From CAZHPA01 sp964533945 (lineage in GTDB: Bacteria > Bacillota > Clostridia > Lachnospirales > WRBF01), in assembly GCA_964533945.1 (NCBI GenBank), contig CAZHPA010000031.1:1-23558 (forward strand): a stretch of DNA of 23,558 bases, given 5' to 3'. This document shows positions 1 through 8,600 of this stretch, in pieces. The first letter of the stretch is position 1, and each line of letters opens with the position of its first letter. Position numbers and translations under genes: made by a program. The notes below the pieces were generated by a model, which made no database searches, had not been told where the DNA came from, and was given only the letters and a program-made list of their open reading frames with translations.

Positions 1-718
1 CAATTCCAAGTGTTCCGGCGAGGAGGAAAGTCTTAGCGTCAAGCTCAGGCTGCATGGAGATACGGGGGCCTGCCACAAGGAAAATAGTTTTGATTTCCAA
101 CCAAGAAACAACCATGCCTATCACCGCGCCAATCATGCCTGACGATAAACCCTCAATCACTGTCATTTGCATATTTTGTTGATTACTCATGCCAACCGAT
201 TTATACATAGCGGTAGTTCGTTGCTTTTGTATATAATTAATTAGTAAATTGTTAATGATTCCTACTGTTGCCAGCACCAGAATAAACCAAGCAAGGTTTT
301 GCATTGGCGCAAGAAATGCACTCACTGTTCCTGATGCATCGCTGTTGAATTCCTTGACTGTTCGACTCCAGTTGTCCTTGCTACCAAACAAATCTCGCAG
401 TTGTATCATCACAGCATCGGGGTCAGCCGCAGTGTAGGCTAAAATATCAAAGTTTTTAGAACCAAAATCATCGGTTGCGCAGAAGGTTGGTATGATTGCC
501 TCTACATTGGTGGTACGTATTTTGTAGCTTCCCAAAATTGTGTACTCGTATTGCTGCCCATTTACCGATAAAGTAATGGTTCCTCCTACCTTCAGCCCAC
601 GTTGCTTTAAGGCATCTGCTGAAAGCAGGATGTTCCTACCGCTTCCAAAGGCTTTTTCAATTTGGGTATGTTTCGCTTCATCACTGTATATCATGGCAAA
701 CATTTGTTGTAAATATTT
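1..718 (-). pseudogene. FtsX-type ABC transporter permease fragment (5' end lost, 3' end outside window)
   Basis: The minus strand reads open from about 718 to the window edge. It starts near KYLQQMFAMIYSDE, runs through an extracytoplasmic MacB-like section (NILLSADALKQRGLKVGGTITL, then a stretch ending in FGSKDNW), and reaches a membrane segment around 235-300 (LAWFILVLATVGIINNLLI) followed by the typical FtsX sequence KQRTTAMYKSVGMSNQQ and a second hydrophobic stretch. This is the layout of the permease subunit of MacB/LolC-type ABC transporters, which move lipoproteins, peptides or antibiotics or act by mechanotransmission. The N-terminal half, including the first membrane segment and any start codon, is missing because the reading runs into integrase sequence at about 703-720. 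The fragment is visibly richer in G+C than the chromosome to its right, which suggests transferred DNA. The C-terminus may be intact beyond position 1. The specific substrate cannot be told. Confidence 0.8.
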
Positions 719-1080
719 TAAAGGCATACAAACGAGAGCAACAGTTAAACCGTTTAAAAATGGGTTCTGAATGGATTGATAGTGATTTTGTGTTTAGACA
801 TGAGGACGGGGCGGCTATGTATCCGTCACGTCCTTATCAGTGGCTACGAAAGTTTATTGAGAAGAATAATCTTCCATACATAACTTTTCATGGGCTCAGA
901 CATACAAACGCAAGCCTGTTGGTTGCAGAAATAGACATTGCGACGTTAAGTGGCAGGTTGGGTCATGCTGATAAAAACGTAACCCTTAATACGTATACTC
1001 ATGCAATTAAATCTCAAGAAGCTAAAGCCGCAAATAAAATGGAGAAGTTTTATCAAAGGATTGGCGGAAATGAATCATAG
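703..1080 (+). pseudogene. C-terminal fragment of a phage/ICE-type tyrosine site-specific integrase
   Basis: The recognisable part begins around FVVNILKAYKREQQ (from 703) and continues in the same frame through MGSEWIDSDFVF to a TAG stop at 1078-1080. It carries the second half of the tyrosine recombinase catalytic domain: the HGLRH box (about 883-897), the LGH box and the nucleophile region TLNTYTHAI, which supplies the catalytic Tyr. The N-terminal DNA-binding domains and the first catalytic Arg block are absent. Upstream the frame stays open only as the antisense of the FtsX fragment, and there is no start with a ribosome binding site. The family cuts and rejoins attachment sites of prophages and integrative elements. 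Its C-terminal end points at two serine tRNA genes, a common attachment site. It cannot be functional as it stands. The ATG at 760 lies inside the domain and is not a credible start. Confidence 0.85.
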
Positions 1081-1158
1081 GTTATCGTGGTGTTTTGTAG
1101 CTTATTGTGGTGTGCAGAGTAGCCAATTAGTAGCTAAAAGAGTGTTTTTGAACAAAAT

Positions 1159-1206
1159 AAATAAACCTTGTGTTTACAGAAAAGACTGTAATTACAAGGT
1201 TTATTT
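1159..1206. terminator. Bidirectional hairpin between integrase remnant and tRNA genes
   Basis: Left arm AAATAAACCTTGT (1159-1171) pairs perfectly with ACAAGGTTTATTT (1194-1206). After a 2-nt internal mismatch, TTACAG (1174-1179) pairs with CTGTAA (1186-1191) around an AAAAGA loop. A/T tracts on both sides make it usable as an intrinsic terminator in either direction. The likely use is to end the tRNA-Ser transcript (minus) and any readthrough from the left (plus). Confidence 0.65.
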
Positions 1207-1231
1207 AATGTTTTGGTTACCTAAATTGTTA

Positions 1232-1320
1232 CGGAGAAGGAGGGATTCGAACCCTCGCACCGCTATTAACGATCTACTCACTTTCCAGGCGAGCCCCTTC
1301 AACCGCTTGGGTACTTCTCC
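1232..1320 (-). tRNA. tRNA-Ser (anticodon GGA)
   Basis: The reverse complement folds as a class II tRNA. The acceptor GGAGAAG (1314-1320) pairs with CTTCTCC, the discriminator is G (1232), the T arm contains GGGTTCGAATCCC, the anticodon stem is CTCGC/GTGAG around the loop CTGGAAA (anticodon GGA), and there is a long variable arm as expected for serine. CCA is not encoded. It follows the tRNA-Ser(TGA) gene 21 nt downstream on the same strand, so both are probably one transcript. Confidence 0.95.
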
Positions 1321-1341
1321 TTACAAAAAAATAAATAAAAA

Positions 1342-1427
1342 CGGAGAGGGTGGGATTCGAACCCACGGTCCCTTTCGGGATCACTGGTTTTCAAGACCAG
1401 CTCCATAAACCGCTCGGACACCTCTCC
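1342..1427 (-). tRNA. tRNA-Ser (anticodon TGA)
   Basis: The acceptor GGAGAGG pairs with CCTCTCC, the discriminator is G (1342), the anticodon loop is CTTGAAA (anticodon TGA), the T arm is GTGGGTTCGAATCCCAC, and a long variable arm is closed by CCC/GGG (ATCCCGAAAGGGA). These mark a serine tRNA reading UCN codons. CCA is not encoded. It is the first gene after the promoter at 1466-1494. Confidence 0.95.
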
Positions 1428-1465
1428 AAATTTATAAAAATTATTATATTGCTGTCACCTGAATA

Positions 1466-1494
1466 ATAATACAACACATAGCCTAACTTGTCAA
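1466..1494 (-). promoter_or_regulatory. Promoter of the tRNA-Ser pair
   Basis: On the minus strand TTGACA (1489-1494) is followed by a 17-nt spacer and TATTAT (1466-1471), a near-consensus sigma-A promoter. Transcription would start near 1459, about 30 nt before the mature tRNA-Ser(TGA) 5' end. Confidence 0.8.
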
Positions 1495-1530
1495 TACTTT
1501 TTTTAAAAAAATTTAAAATTTTTTATTCTC

Positions 1531-1560
1531 TTGCATTATACGTTAATTGGGGTGTATAAT
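1531..1560 (+). promoter_or_regulatory. Promoter of the proC-like gene
   Basis: TTGCAT (1531-1536), an 18-nt spacer and a perfect TATAAT (1555-1560) lie 38 nt before the start codon of the proC-like gene. It is divergent from the tRNA promoter. Confidence 0.7.
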
Positions 1561-1597
1561 GTTTAACTAATAATCTTTAATAAAAAGTTGGTGTAAA

Positions 1598-2377
1598 ATG
1601 AACATAGGTATAATAGGTTTTGGAAATGTTGGGAAAGCATTTGTCGGTAGCTTAATTAATCAAAAAGTTTTTGAAAAATCATCTATCTTTATATGTGAAA
1701 AATCAGCTCAAGCATTGTTGGCTGCAAAAGAGCAATTTGAAATTTGCGGATATGACGATGCTAACGAACTTCTTGAAAAAGTTGATATTGTTGTTTTGGC
1801 TGTTAAACCAAATATATTTCCAGAAGTTGCAAAAGAAATTGATAAAGCTTTAATTAAAGACAAAGTAATTATAAGCTTTATGGCAGGAGTACCAATTAAA
1901 GCTATACAAAATAGTTTGTTAAACGAAAAAATTACAAGAGTTATGCCTAATATGGCTATGCAAAATGGAAATGGTTTAACTGCTATTGTTAATGACATTA
2001 ACAGCTTAGTGACAAACATTTTTAATAAATTCGGAATTGTTATTAATATTAAAGAAGATGACATTGAAAAAATAACAGCCCTTTCCGCTTGTGGTATAGC
2101 ATATGTTGCATATGTTCTTGAAAGCTTTATAAATAGCGGCTGCATGCTTGGGTTGCCGAAAGAAAATGTTGTTGAAATAGTTAATCAAACGGTAATTGGT
2201 GCAATTAAGCTGTCGAATAATAAAAACACAATGGAAGTTGTTGCAACAAAAGGAGGAGCAACTGAAGTTGGTCTTTCGTTGCTTAATAAAAACAATGTTG
2301 ACAAAGCCATTTCAGATGCAGTTTTAGTTGCTTATGAAAAAGCAATTAACCTAAGTAATTTAAATAATTTAAATTAA
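1598..2377 (+). CDS. Pyrroline-5-carboxylate reductase family protein (ProC-like, divergent)
   Basis: 259 aa, close to the usual 265-275 for ProC. The N-terminus has a Rossmann dinucleotide-binding motif GFGNVG (residues 7-12), then VVLAVKP (65-71) and VMPNMAMQNGNG (115-126), matching the NAD(P)H domain of P5C reductase. The C-terminal helical dimerisation domain is present (YVLESFINSGCMLGLP, about 172-187). The family makes proline from pyrroline-5-carboxylate in the cytoplasm. Two signature places differ from canonical ProC: SACGIAY (163-169) stands where SGSGPAY is usual, and TKGGATEVGL (217-226) where PGGTTIAGL is usual. It could be a genuine proline enzyme or a ProC-like paralogue such as the ComER type. 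It stands alone, with its own promoter and no proA/proB nearby. The Shine-Dalgarno before ATG (GTTGGTGT) is weak. Confidence 0.85.
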   Translation: MNIGIIGFGNVGKAFVGSLINQKVFEKSSIFICEKSAQALLAAKEQFEICGYDDANELLEKVDIVVLAVKPNIFPEVAKEIDKALIKDKVIISFMAGVPIKAIQNSLLNEKITRVMPNMAMQNGNGLTAIVNDINSLVTNIFNKFGIVINIKEDDIEKITALSACGIAYVAYVLESFINSGCMLGLPKENVVEIVNQTVIGAIKLSNNKNTMEVVATKGGATEVGLSLLNKNNVDKAISDAVLVAYEKAINLSNLNNLN

Positions 2378-2399
2378 AAAAATGGGGTTTACACCCCAT
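2375..2399 (-). terminator. Intrinsic terminator of the GGDEF-EAL gene, overlapping its stop codon
   Basis: ATGGGGT (2382-2388) pairs with ACCCCAT (2393-2399) around a TTAC loop, and on the minus strand the stem is followed by a run of seven T. The TAA stop of the gene (2389-2391) lies in the loop. In the plus direction there is no T run after the stem, so it mainly serves the minus-strand gene. Confidence 0.8.
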
Positions 2400-5300
2400 A
2401 AATAATTTCCCCATAAGCAAGTTCTTCAAATTTACTAATAGGTAGTGGTTTTGCATAGTAATATCCTTGTGCAAAATCGCAGCCTATTTCAAGTAGAAAA
2501 TCCCTATGTTCAGAAGTTTCAACGCCTTCTGCAACAACTTTCATATTTAAATCTTTAATCATTGCAACAATATTTTTAAGAACAACTTGCCCTCTTGTTT
2601 GGTCGGCGTTGTTGTCTAAAAATTCTTTATCAATTTTAATTATTTCAACATTTAGTTTCCGCAAAAGATTTAATGATGAATATCCGGAACCAAAATCGTC
2701 AATTGATTTTTTAAATCCAAATTCAGAAAGTTTTGAAGCAATTTCTAATATAGAATATGCGTTGTCTAAAAATGCACTTTCTGTCAATTCAATTTCAATA
2801 TACTTTTTATCAACGCCATATTTTTCAAGAAGATTTGATAAAACCTCAACAAATTCATGGCTTGTAAAATGCACTCTTGAAACATTAATTGATATTGGAA
2901 TTGGTTTTTTTCCGTTATTCAGCCATTTACGAATAGTTTTTATAGCTTGTTCCCAAATGTAGTAGTCTAATTTTATTATAAATCTGTTTTTTTCAAAAAC
3001 AGGTATAAACTCATTTGGAGGAATTATTTTTTTATCTGTTAAAAGCCATCTAACCAGCGCTTCTGCACCAATAATTTTTTCTGTGTTAAGTTGATATTTA
3101 GGTTGTAAAAACATAACAAATTCTTCATGTTCTAATGCAAAAAACATTATATTTTCAATATTTTTTTCTCTTAATATTGCTTTTCTCATTTCATCAGAAT
3201 AAAAAGCATAGTTAATATCATGTTTTCCTTTAATTGTCTTCCTTGCAAGCATTGCATAGTCGCATATTGTATTAACGCTTACTTGTTCATCAATTTCACA
3301 AACTCCAAACGACATATGAACATTAACTTTAGCGTTAAATAAATTAATTTCATTAGACATTCGCTTTATTTTTTCAATAATGTCGGATTGCCGCTCATAC
3401 GCAGTTAGTAAGTAAAAATGGTCTTGCGAAACACGGCAAAAAATTTCCCCGTCTTTCAGTTCGTTTTCAAAAACTTTTGCAATATATTTTAAAAGCTTAT
3501 CGCCTACATCCCTACCGAAAGAATCGTTAATTGTTTCAAATTTATCAATATCAGCGGAAATTACAGCATAGTTTTTGTCCATTTTTTTCTGTAAAGTATC
3601 AGAAGCATTTTTTTCAAAACGGTTAAAATTAGAGCAGCCTATAAGATTGTCGTTAAATGCTATACGTTCAAGTTTTTTTCTTGATTTATATTGCATTATT
3701 GCAACATATAGTAAAAGTCCTGTAAATAAGCACAAGCTAATTATAGCACTAAAGAATGAAATTCTAACAATAAAGCTTGACTTATGACCAATTGCGCTTT
3801 CATCTATAATTGAGCAAAGAGTCCAATCGTTAATTCCGGTTGGCATATATGTCATATATCTTACATCTTTGTCAACTAAGTACTTAAATAGCCCGCTGTT
3901 ATTAAATAAAATATCGTATCTAATCTTTTCTATAGTTGTATTAAGTATTGAGATTTTATTTTTATCAGATAATCGGTCAAATAAATTCTCATATGTATTT
4001 AAGTTTAAATGCATAGTTGGAACAACAACAATTTCTCCATCGGTTTCAACAACATATGAAAAAGCGGCATCTCCAAGCACAGGAATTTCTAAAAGTTTGG
4101 ACAAATTTATATTATCTATAGTTGCGCTTAAAACCCCAATTATTTTATTATTATTGTATACGGGTGTTGAATAAATATTAATTTTTTCAGAATCAAAACG
4201 GTCTATAGTTGTTTTTGAAATACTTGTTTGCCCTTCCATTGCAAGTTCAAAATATTTGGAATATGCGTCGTTATAATTACGACCATCTGTTGTAATTGTG
4301 TCTCCAATTAAGTTTGTTAAAGCTATGCGCTTAAAATCTCCAGATTTAACTTTTCTGTTAAGCACTGGCATAATTTCGTTAAAATTAAGGTTTTCAAAGT
4401 CTTTAGCTTCGGAATATTCGCCGATAATTGTTGATAAAAGAACAACATTATTTATATCTGTTTCTATTTTATTATGAAATGTTAAAACATTTTTTGAAGC
4501 TATCTCGTTTATATATTGGAACAGTTCTTCTTCTGCACTTCTTTTAACAACTACTGTATATCCGTAGATGGTAGTTGCTAAAATAAATATTGCAAGCGCA
4601 ACATATATAGCGTAATTAATTACGGTTCTCTTTTTTGCAAGTTGTTCATATTTAGAAAAATGCAGCATACCACATTTCTCTAATGCCAAAACGACACAAA
4701 CTAAATAAAAAGCAATTATTAAAATTATTAAAAGATTTAAATAAATTCTATAATCTTTTGTTGCGGTAACAACTGTCCACCCGCAATCTTCCATTGTTTC
4801 ATACATAAAAAAAGTTGAATTGATTGAAACTGATTTTTTAATACTTGAATTTTGTTTTAAGCTATTAAAAAGCTTGGAATAAAAACCATTAGAAAAGTCT
4901 TTTAAGCTAATTAAATTTTGGTCGCCAACAAAATATTCGCTTTTGCTTGTTTTATAGTATAATACGTTACCATCTTCATCAATTAAAAAATAGTCGTCAT
5001 TTGAAACGCCATTTAGGCTTTCAATTAATCCGCTAAGTGCATAATTAATTAAAATAACGCCTTGCGTGCCCTCTACGTTTATTTTGTGAGAAAACCCAAC
5101 AACTAATTGGCTCGTTCCAATATCAGAATATATTAATTGAGAAACTTTATTATCTTCATTTGAAGCTGCAATTTCATACCATGGGCGATTTGTGCAATCG
5201 TAAGCCTCATCTGGTACAAAATCATTTGTTGCAAAAAAATCTTTATTGTTTTCATATCCAACAAAAAGCCCAATAACGTGTTTATCGCTTCTAAATGTTC

Positions 5301-5550
5301 CTATTTTTTGAGTTAAAGCATTTTCGACATCATTTTTAGTTAGGTTGCTGTTTTTTAACAAGTTATTTATAAAGCGCGAAAAGTCTGTAGCCTTTTCATC
5401 TTGCCAAAGCTTAAATTGCAATGCTCTTTTTGAAGTTGTTATATTTAATTTATAATTTATTTCTTCTCTGGTTTTTGCATATGTTATAATGCCGGCTATA
5501 ACACTTAAACTAATTATAAAAATAATTAAAACGGAAGGAAGTTTTCTCAT
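2389..5550 (-). CDS. Membrane-bound double-sensor GGDEF-EAL protein, probable c-di-GMP phosphodiesterase
   Basis: 1053 aa from the ATG at 5550. The longer reading from a TTG at 5565 would put the GGAGG ribosome binding site (5559-5563) inside the gene, so the ATG is preferred. Layout: membrane anchor (about 5-25), a Cache-like extracytoplasmic domain (30-265), two membrane segments (about 268-290 and 310-335), a second Cache-like domain (340-585), a fourth membrane segment (593-618), a GGDEF domain (630-785) and an EAL domain (795-1045). The GGDEF signature is degraded (RVSQDHF, about 706-712), so no cyclase activity is expected. The EAL domain keeps its catalytic set: EAL at 830-832, Asn in NVS, ELTE, DDFGSGYSS near 951, the Lys in IIKIDK, AEGVE, and Gln in FAQGYYYAKPL. 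It should hydrolyse c-di-GMP to pGpG in response to an external ligand. It lies 95 nt downstream of the sialidase gene on the same strand, with a terminator between them. Confidence 0.88.
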   Translation of the reverse strand: MRKLPSVLIIFIISLSVIAGIITYAKTREEINYKLNITTSKRALQFKLWQDEKATDFSRFINNLLKNSNLTKNDVENALTQKIGTFRSDKHVIGLFVGYENNKDFFATNDFVPDEAYDCTNRPWYEIAASNEDNKVSQLIYSDIGTSQLVVGFSHKINVEGTQGVILINYALSGLIESLNGVSNDDYFLIDEDGNVLYYKTSKSEYFVGDQNLISLKDFSNGFYSKLFNSLKQNSSIKKSVSINSTFFMYETMEDCGWTVVTATKDYRIYLNLLIILIIAFYLVCVVLALEKCGMLHFSKYEQLAKKRTVINYAIYVALAIFILATTIYGYTVVVKRSAEEELFQYINEIASKNVLTFHNKIETDINNVVLLSTIIGEYSEAKDFENLNFNEIMPVLNRKVKSGDFKRIALTNLIGDTITTDGRNYNDAYSKYFELAMEGQTSISKTTIDRFDSEKINIYSTPVYNNNKIIGVLSATIDNINLSKLLEIPVLGDAAFSYVVETDGEIVVVPTMHLNLNTYENLFDRLSDKNKISILNTTIEKIRYDILFNNSGLFKYLVDKDVRYMTYMPTGINDWTLCSIIDESAIGHKSSFIVRISFFSAIISLCLFTGLLLYVAIMQYKSRKKLERIAFNDNLIGCSNFNRFEKNASDTLQKKMDKNYAVISADIDKFETINDSFGRDVGDKLLKYIAKVFENELKDGEIFCRVSQDHFYLLTAYERQSDIIEKIKRMSNEINLFNAKVNVHMSFGVCEIDEQVSVNTICDYAMLARKTIKGKHDINYAFYSDEMRKAILREKNIENIMFFALEHEEFVMFLQPKYQLNTEKIIGAEALVRWLLTDKKIIPPNEFIPVFEKNRFIIKLDYYIWEQAIKTIRKWLNNGKKPIPISINVSRVHFTSHEFVEVLSNLLEKYGVDKKYIEIELTESAFLDNAYSILEIASKLSEFGFKKSIDDFGSGYSSLNLLRKLNVEIIKIDKEFLDNNADQTRGQVVLKNIVAMIKDLNMKVVAEGVETSEHRDFLLEIGCDFAQGYYYAKPLPISKFEELAYGEIIYGV

Positions 5551-5558
5551 TGTTAAAA

Positions 5559-5563
5559 CCTCC
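5559..5563 (-). promoter_or_regulatory. Ribosome binding site that fixes the GGDEF-EAL start
   Basis: GGAGG on the minus strand lies 8 nt before the ATG at 5550. It favours the shorter protein, starting MRKLPSVLI, over the TTG-initiated version five codons longer. Confidence 0.85.
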
Positions 5564-5588
5564 AAATTTTAAGGAAATTTAAGAAAAT

Positions 5589-5638
5589 TTAAAGAAAGTT
5601 TAAAGTTTAAAGGGGAAGCTTTCAAACTTCCCCTTTAA
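5589..5638 (-). terminator. Intrinsic terminator after the sialidase gene
   Basis: TTAAAGGGGAAG (5607-5618) and CTTCCCCTTTAA (5627-5638) form a perfect 12-bp stem with an 8-nt loop, 8 nt after the sialidase stop codon. On the minus strand it is followed by T-rich sequence broken by short A runs. Termination is probably partial, so readthrough into the GGDEF-EAL gene is possible. I see no clear promoter in the remaining short gap. Confidence 0.7.
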
Positions 5639-5645
5639 GCAAAAA

Positions 5646-8600
5646 CTATTTACCAAGTTGAACGTTCCAGCCTGCCAAATATTGCAATAATCTTACTATG
5701 TCATTTGAATCTATTTTGTCATCAGCATTAACATTAGCAGCTTTTAATTCATAGCCTGTAAGCTGGAAGTTGTTATAATTAGCAAGATGTTGTAAAACGC
5801 GAATAACGTCTTTTGTATTAACAACTTTATCGCTGTTAACATCGCCATACATTATTTCTTCATATTTTGTTACTATAACTTTTCCATTATAGCAATCAAG
5901 CCCAACATTGTTGCCTTCTTGGTCTGAAATGTCATCTTCATCGTATGAAATTGTTAAAGGAATATCTCCTTCGGAAGCTTCGTTGTTAATTTTAAATTTA
6001 ACCGAAAGAACTTGACCATTTGTATCTAAATCGGTTGAACTTGCCCAAACAAATGAAACAAAATCAAGAGTGTTTAAATCTACTCCTTCTTCATTCATGT
6101 TTGATAAAGTTTCGCCAATGTTAAACAATCCAAGCTTTTCATATGAAACAGGTGTTAACAATTGTTTGTTGAAGTTAATTTTAAATCTCATGCCGCTAAA
6201 TCCTGGGTTATCTTCAACAAAAACTTTAACAGTAACTTCATCGCCTGCATTTCCTGTTGCGTTTTCAATTCTTAATGTTGCTGCATTTGTGTTGTTTTTA
6301 GTATATTTAGCTTTAATAGTTATATTACTTGTTATATTTTCATAGCTTCCGTTCCAGCCTATGAAAGTGTAGCCGGCTCTTTCAGGGTTTTGTGGAGGCG
6401 TTGCATTGCCGCCATCTTGCACTTCTTCAACTTTTAAAACAGCACCGTCATAATCAACAAATGTTACTGTGTGTTTATTAGCAATTGCTGTAAACTCAGC
6501 TATTATTATAACATCTTTATCAGGCATTGTAAATATGTTACCTGAAATTATATTTCCGTTAACTTTTATGTTTGAAAGAGCATAACCGGCATTTGGTGTT
6601 GCTGTAATAGTTACAATTTCACCTTGTTCGGCCATAGTTTTATCTGCTGTAACAGTTCCGTTTGGAGAAGCTCCAATTGTTATTGAATATTTTTCCGGTA
6701 TATCTGTTGCTAAAACTCTAACCTCAACAGCAGCTGAGAAAATATAGCCTGCTGTACTGTTGCTGTTTGATTCTAAAGAAACAAGTTTAACATGGGTTGC
6801 CCAAACTGCGTTATCGAATACAACGGTTTTCCACAAGTTATTATCTGCCCAAGTTCCGTCAGCAACTTTTTTGTAAGTTGTACCGTTGTCTTCGCTAGCA
6901 TGAATTTCATATTTTGTTATGTTGCCGTTAGTTCCCGAACCACGCCCTAAATATCTATAGCCTTTAACAAGAATTTTGCCGTCTATAGCTTCTGGCGATT
7001 TGCTAACATCAACCGTTAACCAGTGGTCGGGGCGTGTTGCTGCAGCTCCTGTCCAACTTGTATGCCAAAGAGTTGAGTTGCTGCCGTCTATTGCTAAATG
7101 TGCTGGTCCTTCATTTTCGTAGCCTGCTTGTATATTTCCTGCTGTTGCAGTTAAGCCCGTTAACGGAAGTTCATAATATTCGCCTTTAACAATATCTGTT
7201 GTAGCGCTTTCAAGAACGCCTGAAAGTTCTGCAGCTGCAACTTTAACTTTAATCTTTTTGTCTGCATCGGCTTCTGTTGTTTTGTATGAAACTTTTGTTG
7301 CTCCTGCAATAGCAGTTTCTGCTCCTGAAATCGTGTCAACCCTATACCATTGATATGTTAAGCCAGATATATTAGTAACATTATGGTCAACTAAGCTAAC
7401 CGTTAATGTATGGCCTTGTCTTGGCTTTGTATTATCAATTTGAGCAATACCTGTTATTAAAGGCATAAATGATGCTGTTATAGTAACATTTGCTGAAGGC
7501 ATAATAAATTTGTTTCCTGATACAACAGAGCTGTTATATTTAAGGCTGCCTTCTTTTAATGCGTATCCTTGGACAGGTTGTGTTGTTAAGGTTACAATTT
7601 CATATGGTTTTGCAGAAGTTTTATCTGCAGTAACCGTTCCGTTTTGTACAGAAGGAGAAATTGTAATTGAAAATTCTCCATCTTCTTCTATAGGATTTAA
7701 AGCAAGGTTGTTAATAGCTGCTCTAAGAGCTGTTGTTGCGTCATCAACTTCTTTTTGTGTTGCGCTTTCATTGTTGGCAACAGTTTGTGCATTAGCTAAA
7801 GCTGGTACAATTCCTGCAAAACTTTCAGTTGTGTATAAATAGTCTTCTAAGTTAATAGCTATATCAATTGCAGCTTCAAGTTTGCTTTTATCTATTATAT
7901 TTACTATATTTTCGTTAGTTATTAAGTCTTTGTTTTCATCTGGACGCACATATTCGCCGCCTGCTGCGCCGTAAATTTTGTTTGAAGAAGAAGCATTGAA
8001 GGAAATTCTGTATTTAACATTTTCAAGTGAAACAGGTAAATTAACAGTATAGTATAATTCTTTTCCATCTTCGCTTGAACCAATACATTCCATACTTAAT
8101 TCAGTATATTGCTCATCTTCTTCAGATAATTTGTATGCAAATGTAAGTATAGTTGGGCTTTCTGTAAATACTTTTTGGTTAAATTCAAGCTTAACTTTTA
8201 AAGTTTCACCTTCATTTTCTCCCTCAATTTTTTCAATGCTATTTAATTTAAGACTTCCGTTATTATCAGAAGTTTCGTTTTTTAATTGAGGAATTGTAAA
8301 TACTCTATAAGGTATTCTTGTTGAATCTGCGCCTTCATATATAAGTGCTATGTCGCCGTTTGGAAGTTCTGTTAAACAAGAATATGCATATGATTCGCCT
8401 GGCTTTGTAACTTCAAATGTATATTTCCAGTCAACGTCAAATCTGTCTTCGCCCGGTTTAGGGTTTGCTTTAGAATTAATTAAGCCAATTCTAACAGTTC
8501 CGTTTGAACGTGAAGTTACGCCAGCAGGACTTGCTGAAATTAATGCATTTTTACCATCAATTAATTTGCTGTATCTAATTATAGTCATTTGGCAGCCGTT

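Noticed and set aside
1001..1408. 135-aa plus-strand reading frame across the tRNA region
   Set aside because: It runs through both tRNA genes in antisense and overlaps the integrase end; it has no ribosome binding site and no protein-like pattern.
1708..2188. Minus-strand reading frames opposite the proC-like gene
   Set aside because: They have the composition of antisense shadows and no ribosome binding sites; the plus-strand gene explains the region.
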